DNA of 64,000 nt, taken from assembly GCA_038496445.1 (NCBI GenBank), contig JALMLS010000255.1, positions 496,001-560,000 of the forward strand, given 5' to 3'. Below, piece after piece: positions 35,268-48,087 of the stretch (positions are counted from its first letter, which is position 1; every line of letters begins with the position of its first letter). Source of the DNA: Trichosphaerium sp. ATCC 40318. Lineage: Eukaryota > Discosea > Flabellinia > Trichosidae. The position numbers were made by a program, and so were the translations under genes. The notes beneath the pieces were generated by a model, which was not told the origin of the DNA, did not search any database, and saw only the letters and a list, made by a program, of their open reading frames with translations.

Positions 35268-36705
35268 TTGTATGCTGCTGTGTGTCTTAATATGATTATT
35301 CATTGTAATACGTATTGACTTCGAAAGGGAAGAAAGTTCAGGAGTATACCATGAAACAGTGTCCTATGATACTTTAAGAAAATTTCGCTATCTCCGTAAT
35401 GTAATTGGCAAAAACAATGTATTATAGTTCACTCCCTTTGGTAGCTGGCGCTCATACAATTCATACCATCGAAAAAAGTTCCAAAACGTCCTTTCAAAAC
35501 TACCTGATACTACCTCGTAGTTACGGTTCTTCTTGTTGAGTGAAATAACAGCGTACATCTCATGCCTTTATTTAAAAACGCCATTCTTATTACCTGCAAA
35601 CTCTCCTTGAAAAAGAAGTAACTGTATCAGACGCTACTGTGCTTGTTTTAAACATAATGAACCCGAAGGGAAACTGATATTACAACGGATTTTATTGACA
35701 GTTACAGATACACCAATACTCTTAAAACGTGCAGTTTTGTTTGTTTGCAATAGGCAAAGCACTCCTAGTAAAAACAGAAGAGAGACAATAACAAGAGAAA
35801 GCAGAGGTACCTCGATTTGTATCTGTTTTTGTTTAATGTTTCGTAGGTCTTAGAAAATGAGAAAAAGCGTAAAACTAGACTTACACATGTTCCTTCAACG
35901 TCACTTGACACAACTAAACAAAGAGCTAAAAATGTTGACACCAAACTTCCGGTACGTGATTCAAGTTGAACGCGGGTTGAAATCTTATGTACTTTTTCAG
36001 ATTGTTTTTGCGTTTGACACATACTGGAAGTCTGTAATATGTTCTTGAGACAGTACAGACAAAAATTGGAGAATTCGCAAAGTCTCTTTTGGGCAGCATT
36101 GAGTTTGGGTAACGTATAGCATGCTTTGTATCTCCAAGAGTTTCACAGTCCGTTCCAAGTTCATGTATTGCATTATAAATATGTTAATATTCATCATCAG
36201 TGAGCTTACAAGGTGCGTATGAAGGCGTTGGGTAGCCGTGGTAAACGTACATCAATTTTTTCTACAAATGCTCAAGTCTTGATTGGGAAGAACTTGATAA
36301 AATTGTGGAATAACAGATAAAAATATATGCAGTGCAAGCGTGTACCTGATATATCGCAGACCTAATAGAACAAGTAATTGTACTCACGATTCATTTAAGT
36401 GTAACTCTACAAATGAACAACACAATTTTTTACAACTAGGAGACAAGACAGGAGGCGAGAGATATAGGTAATTTTGTTCCTTTTTTTCGCAAATTTCTAC
36501 GACTTGATTCTCACAACAGCTCAACGGTGATAGTCAAAGGTTTATTATCGTGAAGCAACAGAAGTACAATATCAACACCATGTTGTTGAGATTGAGAAGT
36601 GCATGCGTCTTGTAGAGCGCCAAGATTCCGCACAATAAATGCTTCCAGTAGAACTTATAACTACTCAAAGAAAAAAAACCTAACGAAACAGAACTTAAGT
36701 ATCTT
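35268..36705. other. Intergenic stretch with possible small unresolved exons
   Basis: Splice-like signals occur (GTACCTCG at about 35808, GTACGTG at 35952, TTCGTAG acceptor at about 35847) around a Lys/Arg-rich frame at 35830-35950. No gene can be assembled and no domain is recognised on either strand. Confidence 0.3.
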
Positions 36706-37761
36706 TTATTTTTCAGAGTCTTTTTTTTCTCGACCTGGCCGGTATCTTTTAAATTTTGCCAAAAGTGTCTCCTCAAATTGACGTCTTGAAACTATCTCAG
36801 ATGGGTATCGGCGGTTTTCCCATAGATATTCTTGATAATAATTCATGTCCATAATTGCAACGATGTAATCAGCATGTACAAGAGCGCCCAACGTGTACGT
36901 TTCACCAACTCTAAAAAAAAAACCCTCAAAGCAATTGTATGATTGCTCAAACATGTGGTTATCAAGCTCAACTAACGCCTCATATAGGTCTCCAAGGACC
37001 ACATTCGTCCTGTACAATACTATTGGGCCAATAGTGCACATGTTCATTACGCTTGATGAAACAAGGAATCCTTGTCTTTCAACCAGATACATGAGTGACA
37101 ACGCGCGGGCGCGCTCTATTTTACACCTTTCGTTGTACATTTTGATGTACGTAGCGATTGAATACCGATTGCCTACGCAAAATATTATTCCTTGAATACA
37201 ACTACTCAAAAAAAAAAAAACAAAAAAAAAAAAAAACGATCGTAAAAATCGGTTTTCGAAAATCAAAAAAAAAAACAAAACAAACAAAGAGTCGTGCCTG
37301 GGAAATGTTCACCTGGGATAAAGCACCGCAAATGAATGAGCTTCCGAGAAATGAAGCGAGTGCTTTGCCAAACAAACCAGCAATCTTTGGGTTGTGCCGT
37401 TGTGGCACAGAACATGTTCTCCAACATGCATAGGAGGTTATCTTGGCTAACCTCTGCCATGTGTAAAACGTCTTTACAAAAAGTTAGGAGCTTCAAAAAC
37501 GATTTGTGGGTATGTGTCACGTACTTACAGCCCAGTGTAGTACTGGGTAATTAAGGACACCGCTTCTCATAGTGATGGAACGGTCTAAATTAGTGAGCAA
37601 ACCTTGCAACTGTTCGTTCTGGTCGTACTGTAGCACCTGGCCACGGCTCTTAGCCTCTTGCACGTAAAGGCAAGAGACCCAATGATGTCTAAAAACGAAA
37701 GCAGGAAGAACAGCAACTCGTCTGGCAGTGTCGAAAACATGTCACTCCCGTGTTGTTCCAT
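36706..37761 (-). CDS. F-box protein (multi-exon)
   Basis: The ATG at 37761 is followed by a classical F-box: FSTLPDELLFFLLSFLD...LAFTCKRLRAV. The next exon (about 37460-37320) encodes VLHMAEVSQDNLLCMLENM and CWFVWQSTRFISRKLIHLR. The last exon (about 37195-36706) encodes IIFCVGNRYSIATYIKMY, RARALSLMYLVERQGFLV, LGDLYEALVELDNH and a Lys-rich end. The C-terminal region is predicted mostly helical and of unknown fold. An intron at about 37465-37520 has GTAAGTACG, a CTCCTAAC branch and an AAAG acceptor. Another contains paired T/A runs at 37210-37290. Likely a substrate adaptor of an SCF ubiquitin ligase. Confidence 0.7.
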
Positions 37762-38897
37762 CACTTGCAGATTAAACGGTTTATGATGGTAAGTCGTTAA
37801 AATCAATATGGAAAGTGACTTAACACTATGAGACCGTGCATTCATCGCAATGGCTTTAATGTACAATTGAAGCACATTTGAGTTTTTTATGAGTCCGGAG
37901 TTTGCGTAGTAAATAGTTTTTTTTAATACGCATTCTGATTTCCCTTTTTTGGCTTTGTGGACTGTTTTCAGCGTGCTAAACAGTTTTAAGTTGTTGCGTA
38001 GCTGTGCTTTTTTGGTTCCCTCTTTCTCCCAACTTTTAGATGCCCGAAACAAAGCTGCGTAGCAAAAAGATCTTGATGATTTAAACCATGGTACACACAA
38101 GTGATTAAAAGACTCTTAACCAACGCTGTTTTTTTCACAAACGCAAAGTTCGCCGAAGTATACTTATCAAAAGTAACTTGCTAAACAACATAGAAGCTGA
38201 CACGTAAACAAAGTATTAAAGGGTACAAAGACATAATTTCTGAAAATCAGAAGAGAATGACGTTTTGTGTAGCCGCTCTACAAAACAAAAGTTGTTGCCT
38301 TAGATCTGAAGTTTGCGCTCAGAAATTGTACTTCCTGTCAATTGTAAGCTTTTTCGTGAAAGTCAATAGACACTAGAACTGTTTTGGCACTAGTATTGAT
38401 AGGAGGCTTACTTTAAACTGTTTACACTGAAACAGGGTATTTGATCGCTTTTTAAGTTTCAGGAAACACGTTTGTTTAACTAGGACTTAAAAACCTCAAC
38501 TATGATTGTAGTACACTTTCCACGCGTAAATAGAGCCATTCACTGTCATTACACTGTTGTCCGAAAAGGCTGAACTTGAAAGTTTCTAACTTTCTTGACA
38601 CAAACACAAAGAGGTTAAATATCGACCCAATAAGTAGCCCAGTCAATGTCTGGCAAAACAAGAAACAAAACATACAAAGACAGAGGCTATAAATAGGTGT
38701 TTATCATTTCTTATGTCACCTTTAACGCTATAAGATACAATTACACGCATATCCGTAGTAAATACTCCTGCGGTATGCAGCTTCAGTTCAAGTGATACGT
38801 CAGAGCGTCGAGAGAAGTTGTTTGAGATTGAAATTGCAGCTATCAAATCGCGTGAAACAAAAATTTTTAAGCGAAAACTGGTAATTTTTATTTGACA
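37762..38897. other. Intergenic region between divergent genes
   Basis: About 1.1 kb separating the F-box gene (-) from the DUF1761-like gene (+). No supported frame; minus-strand open frames at 37762-38100 and 38643-38945 lack domains. Confidence 0.4.
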
Positions 38898-39469
38898 ATG
38901 TTTCGCGGAGTACTGACGATTCTTGCTGTATCTATATTTCAGCAAATATGTGGTAACAAGCAGTAGATAAAAACTATAGTACTAACGCGATTTGACAGGA
39001 TTTCTATATTTTGGTCCTTTGATGGGTAAATTATGGGAGCAGCTAGTTCGTAAGACACCTACACGCCGTCCCGGCGTTATCACGACACGAGATAAAAATA
39101 CGGTCGTCAAGGCGTCTATTGCTAGTTTTATAGGTGGCGTTATGATGAACTGGGTTCTAGCAAACCTGCTTAGTGTTTATACCATCGTTAATCCACTTCA
39201 TGGTGCAGCTTGCGGTTTGCTCTTGTCGATAGCTATCGCTGGTTCAGGATTGCTTCACACATTCTGGGGTATGATTTGCATGCTTTACAATACCTTTTGT
39301 TTAAAGTTAAAGCTTTTTTAACTTCCTATCACGTGGTTTAGCTGATGTACTGACCTCCGCACTAGAACATCGACCATTTGAGCTATGGATGATGAACCAA
39401 GGTTACCACGCCAGTGTCATGTGTTTTAACGGTGCACTTTTGACATACATTGCTGATAATGCAATTTAA
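38898..39469 (+). CDS. DUF1761-like small membrane protein (3 exons, 150 aa)
   Basis: Exons 38898-38952, 38999-39268 and 39342-39469 total 453 nt, in frame to TAA. Four hydrophobic segments are visible: FRGVLTILAVSIFQQICGF, KASIASFIGGVMMNWVLANLL, GLLLSIAIAGSGLLHTFW and YHASVMCFNGALLTYIA. The phrase FLYFGPLMGKLW after the first segment matches the hallmark of DUF1761 proteins (small four-TM proteins common in bacteria and fungi). Function is unknown. The first intron has a CTAAC branch site. Both introns are short, and the second contains CACGTG. It converges on the DCC-family gene. Confidence 0.75.
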
Positions 39470-39487
39470 TTGACGGTTTATTTGATT

Positions 39488-39493
39488 AATAAA
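39488..39493 (+). terminator. Poly(A) signal AATAAA
   Basis: Hexamer 19 nt past the stop of the DUF1761-like gene. Confidence 0.5.
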
Positions 39494-39536
39494 CAATTTC
39501 TATACAACTCATAACATAATTTCTTTGGTTCATTAG

Positions 39537-40263
39537 CTAATCCTTTGGTGCCTTTACCTTCGTGTAAACAGGTACGCATCTATCTTCTGTACAATTCATT
39601 TGTTTAGCGTTATAGGCAGCCTTTTCTTTACCCATTGCAAATGGCCTAAAAGTAATCCACATTCTATACTTTGCAAATACACTATAAAGAAAATCTACGA
39701 TTGGTCTTGTCCACGACCAAGTATAAGGTGCTGCTAACCATGACAACCCAGCTTCTCTGTACACAGTCTATTTCAAGGTTAGTACCTTCCAAAACGTAAA
39801 CACGTGACTGATCACGTGAGTTGAAACAGTTTATCTAACTGCAAAATCGCACCTCGAATACTTTAAACCCAGTCTCACATGTGAGTGAACCATCTGAGTT
39901 CACTTTGATGCCATGAATTTCGCTCATTAACCGTTCATACTCGGAGAATTTTCTTGGGATATCAAACTGTGTTTGAACCAATGGCACAAGCTTTTGAGCG
40001 CGTTCAGATGGTTGTGGAAGGTTATCCATGATTTTAGTGAAATCAACGTATTCAATTGGTTTTTTCCGCTTATAACACCGTTTACGCATGTAATTCATCT
40101 CTAGTAGGCACAAGGGGCACTTACCGTCGTATAGGGCGATATAATTTACGCCATCATCTCCTGGTGCTTTAGAAGACGTATGTAATTTACGGCTGCGTAG
40201 AGACATGTTTGTGGTAGTTGGTGAGGCATTTACAGACGCTCGTGCTATTTTTGACGTGAGCAT
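39537..40263 (-). CDS. DCC-family thiol-disulfide oxidoreductase-like protein (DUF393), 213 aa
   Basis: Exon 1 (40263-39853, 411 nt) and exon 2 (39767-39537, 231 nt) join in phase 0. The N-terminus (MLTSKIARASVNA...RSRKLHTSS) is basic and hydroxylated like a mitochondrial presequence. The core starts YIALYDGKCPLCLLEM, the DGxCPLC motif of the DCC family, followed by YVDF and a second part with AAPYTWSWTRPIVDFLYSVFAKYR (the usual W..l..p.....Y...a..R block). DCC proteins are thioredoxin-like with a C-x-x-C site and poorly known substrates. The intron contains two CACGTG motifs 12 bases apart. Confidence 0.85.
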
Positions 40264-40354
40264 TTTGAAAACTGTACAATTTCAACTGCAGTCAACATTT
40301 TCTCAAGATCTCACTCGGTACAGCATAAACGAAAGAAGTGACTATTTGTAAGTA

Positions 40355-40360
40355 TTTATT
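40355..40360 (-). terminator. Poly(A) signal (AATAAA on minus strand)
   Basis: TTTATT on the plus strand, 28 nt past the stop of class C GPCR copy A. Confidence 0.4.
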
Positions 40361-40387
40361 AACATCTAATCTACCGTTTTGATTTCA

Positions 40388-43300
40388 TCAGCGCGAAGTG
40401 GTTGATGGCTTTTCTCCAACCGAGTTAGGTACTGAGAACCTGCTGACACTAGAGCTTGTTCTAGTTGAACCTGGTGAACCCATACAAATACATAGTTGGG
40501 TCTTGTGAAGAAAGAATGCATTGACAGTGATTGCTAGATAAAGTTAGAACCGACCACTGTGTGGTGTATAATGAGCATACCAGAACCAAGAATGACAAAC
40601 ACAGATACAAGTATGAACCTTGTGAATCTATTGATATCTGTTGCAGCGAGCACAACGCTCAACACTGAAAAGAAAAATACATTGTAAACTGTGAAAAAGA
40701 TGATTTTAGACTCATTGTAGCTCTTGATTGGTATTGTCCGTATTCTGAATGCATAGATACTACACACCAATAACAAAATAGCCTGTGGGTTGTATTTATC
40801 AATAAAAATAGACACAGCAAGTACTTGACGTACATTGGATCCACCAATGATATACAGCATGATTTGAAACGCTGTGTCATAGCTACATGCGTGATAGTTT
40901 TGATAAACTCTGATAGGATCTACAACAACTACAGTTCTTTCAAAACGTCCAACTCCTGTCTATTCCAACGTTTAATAACAACCATTGTACCAGTTTAACG
41001 AACCAACAAAGAAAGAAGAATTATATGACAACCAACAAGACTTGAAACCCACAAGAGAACCATCTTGTCAGATATTCTGATGATTTCTGTTGTTTGTAAG
41101 CGATACAATCTATCAAGGCGAAGTGTTTTTCCAAGCAATGGCCTTGATTAAAGTAAGTGGACAAATAACAATGTTCGCTTACCCAAAAAGAAGAATGAAC
41201 CCAAGATCTAAAATCCAAACAGATAAAACACAAGTTACGTCTGACATCACATTTGGTAGCATCGTAAACACAGAAGCGTACAACAATGAGCTTCCAAATA
41301 ACATCAAACCCATAAATAGAGGTGATGATGCCTTAAATAAGATAAGAAGCAGTAGAGTGGATAAATTCGCACTTTGACATCTCTGTTGTTCAAATTGAGA
41401 GGAAGAAATATTGCCCACCCAATGTTTATACAAAAGAATATCCCTCCAACGATTGTAACCAATATCTCAGTCCAGTGACCTTACAGTATTTATTAAGATT
41501 GATGTCAAGTGCGGAGCATGTGTACCATATTTTGGGTCGAAGACACGCTCATGCCATTTGGGCATTGGATAGATCAAGTCTGCTTGTTTTGTTGTTGGTG
41601 GTCCTTATTAAACAAAGGTGAGTTGTACAAGTATCAAAGTGATAAATAAAGGTACCGATAAGAATGAATTCACCCTTTTTTTGTATTTGAAGATGCAACC
41701 AATCTCTAACAAGTTGTCAAAAATAAAACAAAATGTGATGCACGTGATTTTTTTACCTTTGCTGAGCAGAGTTTCCATTCCATGAGTATTGACCGCCAAT
41801 TGAATCAATCTTTCGTCGTATTATATTCTGATACAGCACATCCGCAAGCTAAAAAACAATCAATTACACTAAACCTAACGCTATTTTGTAGAGGTGACCA
41901 CTTACATTGTTTTCTCCACAACCAGTAGTTGCATTTACTGTCTTCAACATCAACCCAGACTGGTTATTAACCTACGTTAAGTTTAGTCTTCTACTCCACA
42001 CTTTAAGAACTTACCATTAGATCGTCGACTGCTTTAATCGCAGTGTTCATCACGGAAAATAAAGGAGCGTATTGAAAAGCCTCATTTGTAAACTTGGCAT
42101 CATATCTTTCCCGATACCCTTTCTGAAGATTTGAGATATTACCAAAATACTTTGTAGGAGGAAATGTCATTTCTTCCCAGAACTATCAAACATCTTTAGT
42201 CACAAAACAGTAGAACAAGTGTTTGTACATCGATACTTGCAGTAACATACTGCCAAAGATCTTGATCGAATTCTGTGTATCTGTTATACACGGACATCGA
42301 AGCGCCTACATATCTTGGTGTGTAGTCTACTTGTCTCAACGTATTCATCACTGCACCAACAGCATCCGGATTTACAACACAAAATAACCTAAAATTATGT
42401 TAGAATCTGCTGCATCAACTTCTCGATCATTTTAGCTTTAAAAAGTACGTACCATACATCAGCATCATCTTCTTTTGCAAGCAATGCTGTTGCCGATATA
42501 TTGGCAATCAGATCATCTGAAAAGTCTGTGTATGGTTTTGAGATGAAACTTAAGATATTGTCAACGCCAGTTAAATTATAATGACTTTTGACTGTAAATC
42601 CCTGTAGTCGTAGCTCATCTCTGAATAAAGGGCTATTACACCTGATATATAAGTTAGACTGATGAGATGTACTACTTAGTTCATGTGACTCTTGCCTGCT
42701 AATGGTACTGTAAAAGACAGTTAGTAAAAGGTAGTACCTGAAAAAAGTGGTACCTCTCAGTTAGCTTATCATCGCCTATTGATGTAAAAATTGTTATCGT
42801 TTGTGCACCAACAACTCGAAGAGATGGTAGCGAGGAGTAAAAAATGGACGACGGCGACAGTCCAACAGATAGACAGCAAGAATGGCCAGCAGATTGAACG
42901 TTGAAGATATTACTGATAGACACTAGTTTCCGTTACCAAGCAGCCCATTACAAAAAAGGAAAGTTGGCTAACTTACACATTAATCGCTTGTTTTCGTTCA
43001 TAATTGGTATTACTGCTGCGGCGTGGTCTACATCAGCGGTTGATAAAAACATGGATATCGATGGGTCATTCACAGCTTCTTTGTATAATTGTTTTGTAAG
43101 GCTTTCATTAGCATACCCATTCACAAACCTAACATTTTTTGTGAACACAACGGAGCATTTAAAAACGCGAACTTTATGCGTAGCCTAAACTTCTCTCCAC
43201 CGATTATTATTGGGTCTTTCTCGAGTAGTATGTCACCCAGATGATCTACAGATTGCCTGAAAAGTATGTTATGCGTTAACGTGCTTGCTGAACTTGTACC

Positions 43301-43496
43301 TCAGAGCATCTATGAAACGCTCTGTAGCGGGCCTCCAGGAACTAACTCGAACTAACTAAAGTCAAGTCCTCTAAACCACATTCATTCCGTACGTACATAT
43401 TGTAATGTTCTTGTATCCATGAGCACGTGATAGTGATATGACGATGAGAAAAGCAACTAGTAAGTATTGTACAGAATGGCCAATAAGCAAGGTCAT
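40388..43496 (-). CDS. Class C GPCR (GABA-B/mGluR-like), tandem copy A
   Basis: The ATG at 43496 gives a signal peptide (QYLLVAFLIVISLSRAHG). A GTACGTAC donor leads to the ligand-binding Venus-flytrap (periplasmic binding protein type 1) domain: ITIFRVSSW, IIIGGEKFRLR, FVNGYANESLTKQLY, SISMFLSTADVDHAAAVIP, TPRYVGAS, LWQYVTASID, KGYRERYDA. A 7TM_3 core follows: KASSPLFMGLMLFGSSLLYAS, CVLSVWILDLGFILLFG, GKTLRLDRLYRLQ, DPIRVYQNYHAC, AFRIRTIP...NESKIIFFTVYNV, and a final TM leading to AFFLHKTQLC. The NESK motif before TM6 and the KxSSP start of TM2 are typical of GABA-B receptors. The tail is short and Ser-rich, ending at 40388. Presumably a surface receptor for a small metabolite. Introns are numerous, so exon borders are approximate. 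Confidence 0.83.
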
Positions 43497-44001
43497 TCTT
43501 AGATGTGTTACTGCACAGGATGTGATGTCAAAAAACTTGAAGTCAAATATTCTTCTGTTGGGTGCAATTATTGCGTAAATCTCAAATTTAACCCAACTCC
43601 GGGAAAACACACTTTTGTGCACTGATTATATTTTATTCTCATACGACGTTTGTCGTTGTTAGTTAGCAGTACTGCTACACAATGTCGGCAACTTACAACA
43701 ACAACTTGTTTCAAGAAACTACAAACACTAAAAACATGTATTGAGCCTTGCGATCAATCAGCCTACACGATTTGATTTTTAGACGGTATAAATCGTTCAA
43801 AAACGTGAATCCAACGTGGCTAAAAACGAGCCTAAATGTTGTTGGTAGCGACGAAAATCCTGTAGTAAGGTACCTGCAATTATTATTTGTGAGTCAGCAA
43901 TACGGATGATACACGTTGTTTGTACCTAGGTCTTGATAATTTGGGCTAAATAGTTTGAGGTAAACTATAACGTGTATATGTGCAAAGTTTATTTGTAAGT
44001 A

Positions 44002-44007
44002 TTTATT
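44002..44007 (-). terminator. Poly(A) signal (AATAAA on minus strand)
   Basis: TTTATT on the plus strand just past the stop of class C GPCR copy B. Confidence 0.4.
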
Positions 44008-44012
44008 AACAT

Positions 44013-47000
44013 CTACTCTACGGTTTTGATTTCATCAATGCCAAGTGGCTTATGGCTTTTCACTACCGATTCTGGTGCTGAGAGCCCACTGACACTAGAG
44101 CTTGTTCTAGTTGAACCTGGTGAACCCATACAAATACATAGTTGGGTCTTGTGAAGAAAGAATGCATTGACAGTGATTGCTAGATAAAGTTAGAACCGAC
44201 CACTGTGTGGTGTATAATGAGCATACCAGAACCAAGAATGACAAACACAGATACAAGTATGAACCTTGCAAATCTATCGATATCTGTTGCAGCGAGCACA
44301 ACAGTCAACACTGAAAAGAAAAATACATTGTAAACTGTGAAAAAGATGATTTTAGACTCATTGTAGCTCTTGATTGGTATTGTCCGTATTCTGAATGCAT
44401 AGATACTACACACCAATAACAAAATAGCCTGTGAGTTGTATTTATCAATAACAATAGACACAACAAGTACGTACGTTGGATCCAAATATGATGTACAGTA
44501 TGATGTGAAACGCTGCGTCGTAGCTACATGCGTGATAGTTTTGGTAAACTCTGATTGGATCTACAACAACTACAGTTCTTTCAAAACGTCCAACTCCTGT
44601 CTATTCCAACGTTTAATAACAACCATTGTACCAGTTTAACGAACCAACAAAGAAAGAAGAATTATATGACAACCAACAAGACTTGAAACCCACAAGAGAA
44701 CCATCTTGTCAGATATTCTGATAATTTCTGTTGTTTGTAAGCGATACAATCTATCAAGGCGAAGTGTTTTTCCAAGCAATGGCCTTTGAGTAAAATAAGT
44801 TGACAAATGGCACAATGTTTGTAGCGTTGTAGTGATTTTAGACTATAAGCGTTGTCAAGTATTCGCTTACCCAAAAAGAAGAATGAACCCAAGATCTAAA
44901 ATCCAAACAGATAAAACACAATTTACGTCTGACATCACATTTGGTAGCATCGTAAACACAACAACGTATTGCAACGAGCTTCCAAGTAACATCAAACCCA
45001 TAAATAGAGGTGATGATGCCTTAAACAAGTTAGATAAACACCGGAAACCTAGCTTCATACTTTGACGTCTCTGTTGTTCAAATTGAGAAGAAGAAATATT
45101 GCCCACCCAATGTTCACACAGACTAACACCACTGCAACGATTGAAACCAATATCTCAGTCCAGTGACCTTACAGTATTTATTAAGATTGATGTCAAGTGC
45201 GGAGCATGTGTACCATATTTTGGGTCGAAGACACGCTCATGCCATTTGGGCATTGGATAGATCAAGTCTGCTTGTTTTGTTGTTGGTGGTCCTTATTAAA
45301 CAAAGTGAGTTGTACAAGTATCAAAGTGATAAATAAAGGTACCGATAAGAATGAATTCACCCTTTTTTTGTATTTGAAGATGCAACCAATCTCTAACAAG
45401 TTGTCAAAAATAAAACAAAATGTGATGCACGTGATATATTTTTTTCAATGGCCAACTTATCTTACCTTTGTTGAGCAGAGTTTCCATTCCATGAGTATTG
45501 ACCGCCAATTGAATCAATCTTTCGTTGTATTATATTTTGATACAGTACATCCGCAAGCTAGAAAAAAAACAAACAATTACTAAACCTAAAAACCTATTTC
45601 TACTTCAAAGGTGAAAGCATACAATGGTTTCTCCACAAATACTTGCTGTATTTACTGTCTTCAACATCAACCCGGACTGGTTATTAACCTGAATTAATCT
45701 TAGTACTGTATCAAAATTTTTACAAAACTTACAGTTAGATCATCAGCTACCGCTTTGATCGCAGTGCTTATCACGGAAAATAAAGGAGCGTATGGAAAAG
45801 CCTGAATCGTAAAATCGGTACCATACCTTTCTCGATACCCTCGCTGAAGAGTTGAGATATTACCAAAATACTTTGTAGGAGGAAATGTCATTTCTTCCCA
45901 GAACTATCAAACATCTTTAGTCAAAACAGTAAAAGTACGAGTCCATACATCGATACTTGCAGTAACATACTGCCAAAGATCTTGGTCAAAGGATGTGTAT
46001 CTGTTATACAAGGACATCGAAGCGCCTACATATCTTGGTGTGTAGTCCACTTGTCTCAATGTGTTCATCACTGCACCAACAGCATCCGGATTTACAACAC
46101 AAAATAACCTAAAATTATGTTAGAATCTGCTGGATCAACTTCTCGATCATTTTAGCTCTAAAAAGTACGTACCATACATCAGCATCATCTTCTTTTGCAA
46201 GCAATGCTGTTGCCGATATATTGGCAATCATATCATCTGGAAAGTCTGTGTATGGTTTTGCGACGAAATTTGGGATACTGTCAACGCCAGTTAAATTGTA
46301 GTGACTTTTGACTGTAAATCCCTGAAGCCTTAGCTCGTCTCTGAATAAAGGGCTATTACACCTGATATAAAGTTAGACTTATACAACTACCAGTTCTATA
46401 ACGTATGACTCTTGCCTGCTAATGGTACTGTAAAAGACAGTTAGGTAAAAGTAGTACTTGAAAAAAGGTACCTCTCAGTTAGCTCATCATCGCCTATTGA
46501 TGTAAAAATTGTTATCGTTTGTGCACCAACAACTCGAAGAGAAGGCAATGAAGAGTAAAAAATAGATGATGGCGACAGACCAACAGATAGACAGCAAGGT
46601 TGGCCAGCAGATTGAACGTTGAAGATATTACTGATAGACACTAGTTTACCGTTATCGAGTACTCTTACAAAAAAGGAAAGTAGCTAACTTACACATTAAT
46701 CGCTTGTTTTCGTTCATAATTGGTATTACTGCTGCGGCGTGGTCTACATCAGCGGTTGATAAAAACATGGATATCGATGGATCATTCACAGCTTCTTTGT
46801 ATAATTGTTTTGTAAGACTTTCATTAGCATACCCATTCACAAACCTAATATTTTTTGTGAACACCGGAGCATTTATTTCCACGCGAACTTTACGCGTAGC
46901 CTAAACTTCTCTCCACCGATTATTATTGGGTCTTCTTCCAGTAGTAAGTCGCCTAGATGATCTACAGATTGCCTGAAAAGAATGTTATGCGTTACAGTGC

Positions 47001-47212
47001 TTTTCGAACTTACCGAATAGCATTTATGAAAGGCTCATCCGCAGGGCCCCAAAAACTAACTCGAACTAACTAAAGTCAACTCCTCTAAACCACACATTCA
47101 TTCCGTACGTACATATTGTAATGTTCTTGTATCCATGAGCACGTGATAACGATATGACGATGAGAAAAGCAACCAGTAAGTATTGTACAGAATGGCCAAT
47201 AAGCAAGGTCAT
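44013..47212 (-). CDS. Class C GPCR (GABA-B/mGluR-like), tandem copy B
   Basis: Same architecture as its neighbour at 40388-43496: signal peptide at 47212, Venus-flytrap domain (ITIFRVSFWGPADEPFINAI, IIIGGEKFRLRV, STADVDHAAAVIP), then 7TM_3 (KASSPLFMGLMLLGSSLQY, SVWILDLGFILLFG, GPLLGKTLRLDRLY, NESKIIFFTVYNV). The C-terminal tail differs after the last shared Ser-rich block and ends in GIDEIKTVE at 44013, whereas copy A ends earlier because of a frame change. Differences concentrate in the ligand-domain entry segment and in introns. Two adjacent, closely similar receptors suggest recent expansion and possible divergence of ligand preference. Confidence 0.83.
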
Positions 47213-47330
47213 TCTTAGGTGCGGTACTGCACAGGGTGCGATGTATGTAAAAACTTGAAGTCAACTGTACTTCTTTTTGGTCCTATTATTGCGTGAATCT
47301 CGTATTTAAACCAACTCCGTGGAGAAACAC

Positions 47331-48087
47331 AGTTAAGAGCACTTTTGTCGTTGTTAATTAGAACTACTATAAATTACAACAACACGTGTATCGAGAAATA
47401 CACCAAACAAAGCCTGCATAACAACACCTTTTGGAATATGTGCCACCAAGCAAGTTACAGAAGTGGGAGGTAAAAACTACTAAACTGCAGGTTTCAACTA
47501 CTGTCTTGAGCTTTACGTCATCAGATTGCACGATTTGGGTTTAGACGTTCTAGTTTGTACCCCAAAAAGTATTTGGTAAACTTTCCTTACAAAAACGATC
47601 CAGCGCCAACGTACGCGCAGTACAAGTCACGTGATTACCAAAATTCAAACTACAAAAGTCGGATAAACTCTTTTGATTTGTCCATCCCAACATACTTCTT
47701 CCCTACAATGGTAAAGATATACTCACGAGATACTCAAGGAACGAAATGTCAGTAGATTTTTTTAACGCACCTAATTTCAACACGTGTGCATACAACCAAG
47801 GCAATTAACTTACTTTCTAATAGTGATATATGAGTCCAGCACGTTGAAAACGGAAGGTCAGATCTAATACAGCCGCAAGGCGGACGCGTCTGGTACAAAT
47901 CCGCTACATGCGTTGCCCCAACGCGTCAAACCATTTTCTGGCTGTGAACAGTTTACCAAAGATTCCCAGCGGGTAAACGATTACCCACCAAACACTCAGG
48001 TATGTTACAAGTCGTACGTAGCGTCGCTTTTTAAATACCAACTTAAGTAACCTTAATACCATTTCTTATTGTGTTAGTAGGCGCAAC
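47331..48087. other. Intergenic region between divergent genes
   Basis: Carries four CACGTG palindromes (about 47382, 47625 and 47780 here, plus one at about 47139 just inside the receptor gene). An open frame at 47555-47755 has no recognised domain. A short frame at 47880-48000 ending in a GTATG donor could be a 5' exon of the aldehyde dehydrogenase, but this is unproven. Confidence 0.4.

Larger units (their letters stand above)
40346..43600 (-). repeat. Tandem duplication unit A (partner 43994-47330)
   Basis: Nearly the whole gene plus short flanks repeats in the same orientation with a period of about 3.65 kb. Exons are more similar than introns; for example the intron near 41150-41175 is about 50 bases shorter here than its counterpart at 44790-44870. 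Confidence 0.9.
43994..47330 (-). repeat. Tandem duplication unit B (partner 40346-43600)
   Basis: Matches the downstream unit in the same orientation, including the TGTAAGTATTTATTAACATC flank at the 3' side and the signal-peptide exon at the 5' side. Confidence 0.9.

Noticed and set aside
37205-37290. Long A/T homopolymer runs as a retroposon poly-A tail
   Set aside because: They fall inside an intron of the F-box gene, like other long T tracts in this window, and no target-site duplication or retrotransposon body is attached.
40461-40655. Separate small membrane-protein frames within the class C GPCR genes
   Set aside because: These are shadow frames or unspliced exon-plus-intron reads; splicing at GTATGC/TCTAG gives a continuous last TM exon.
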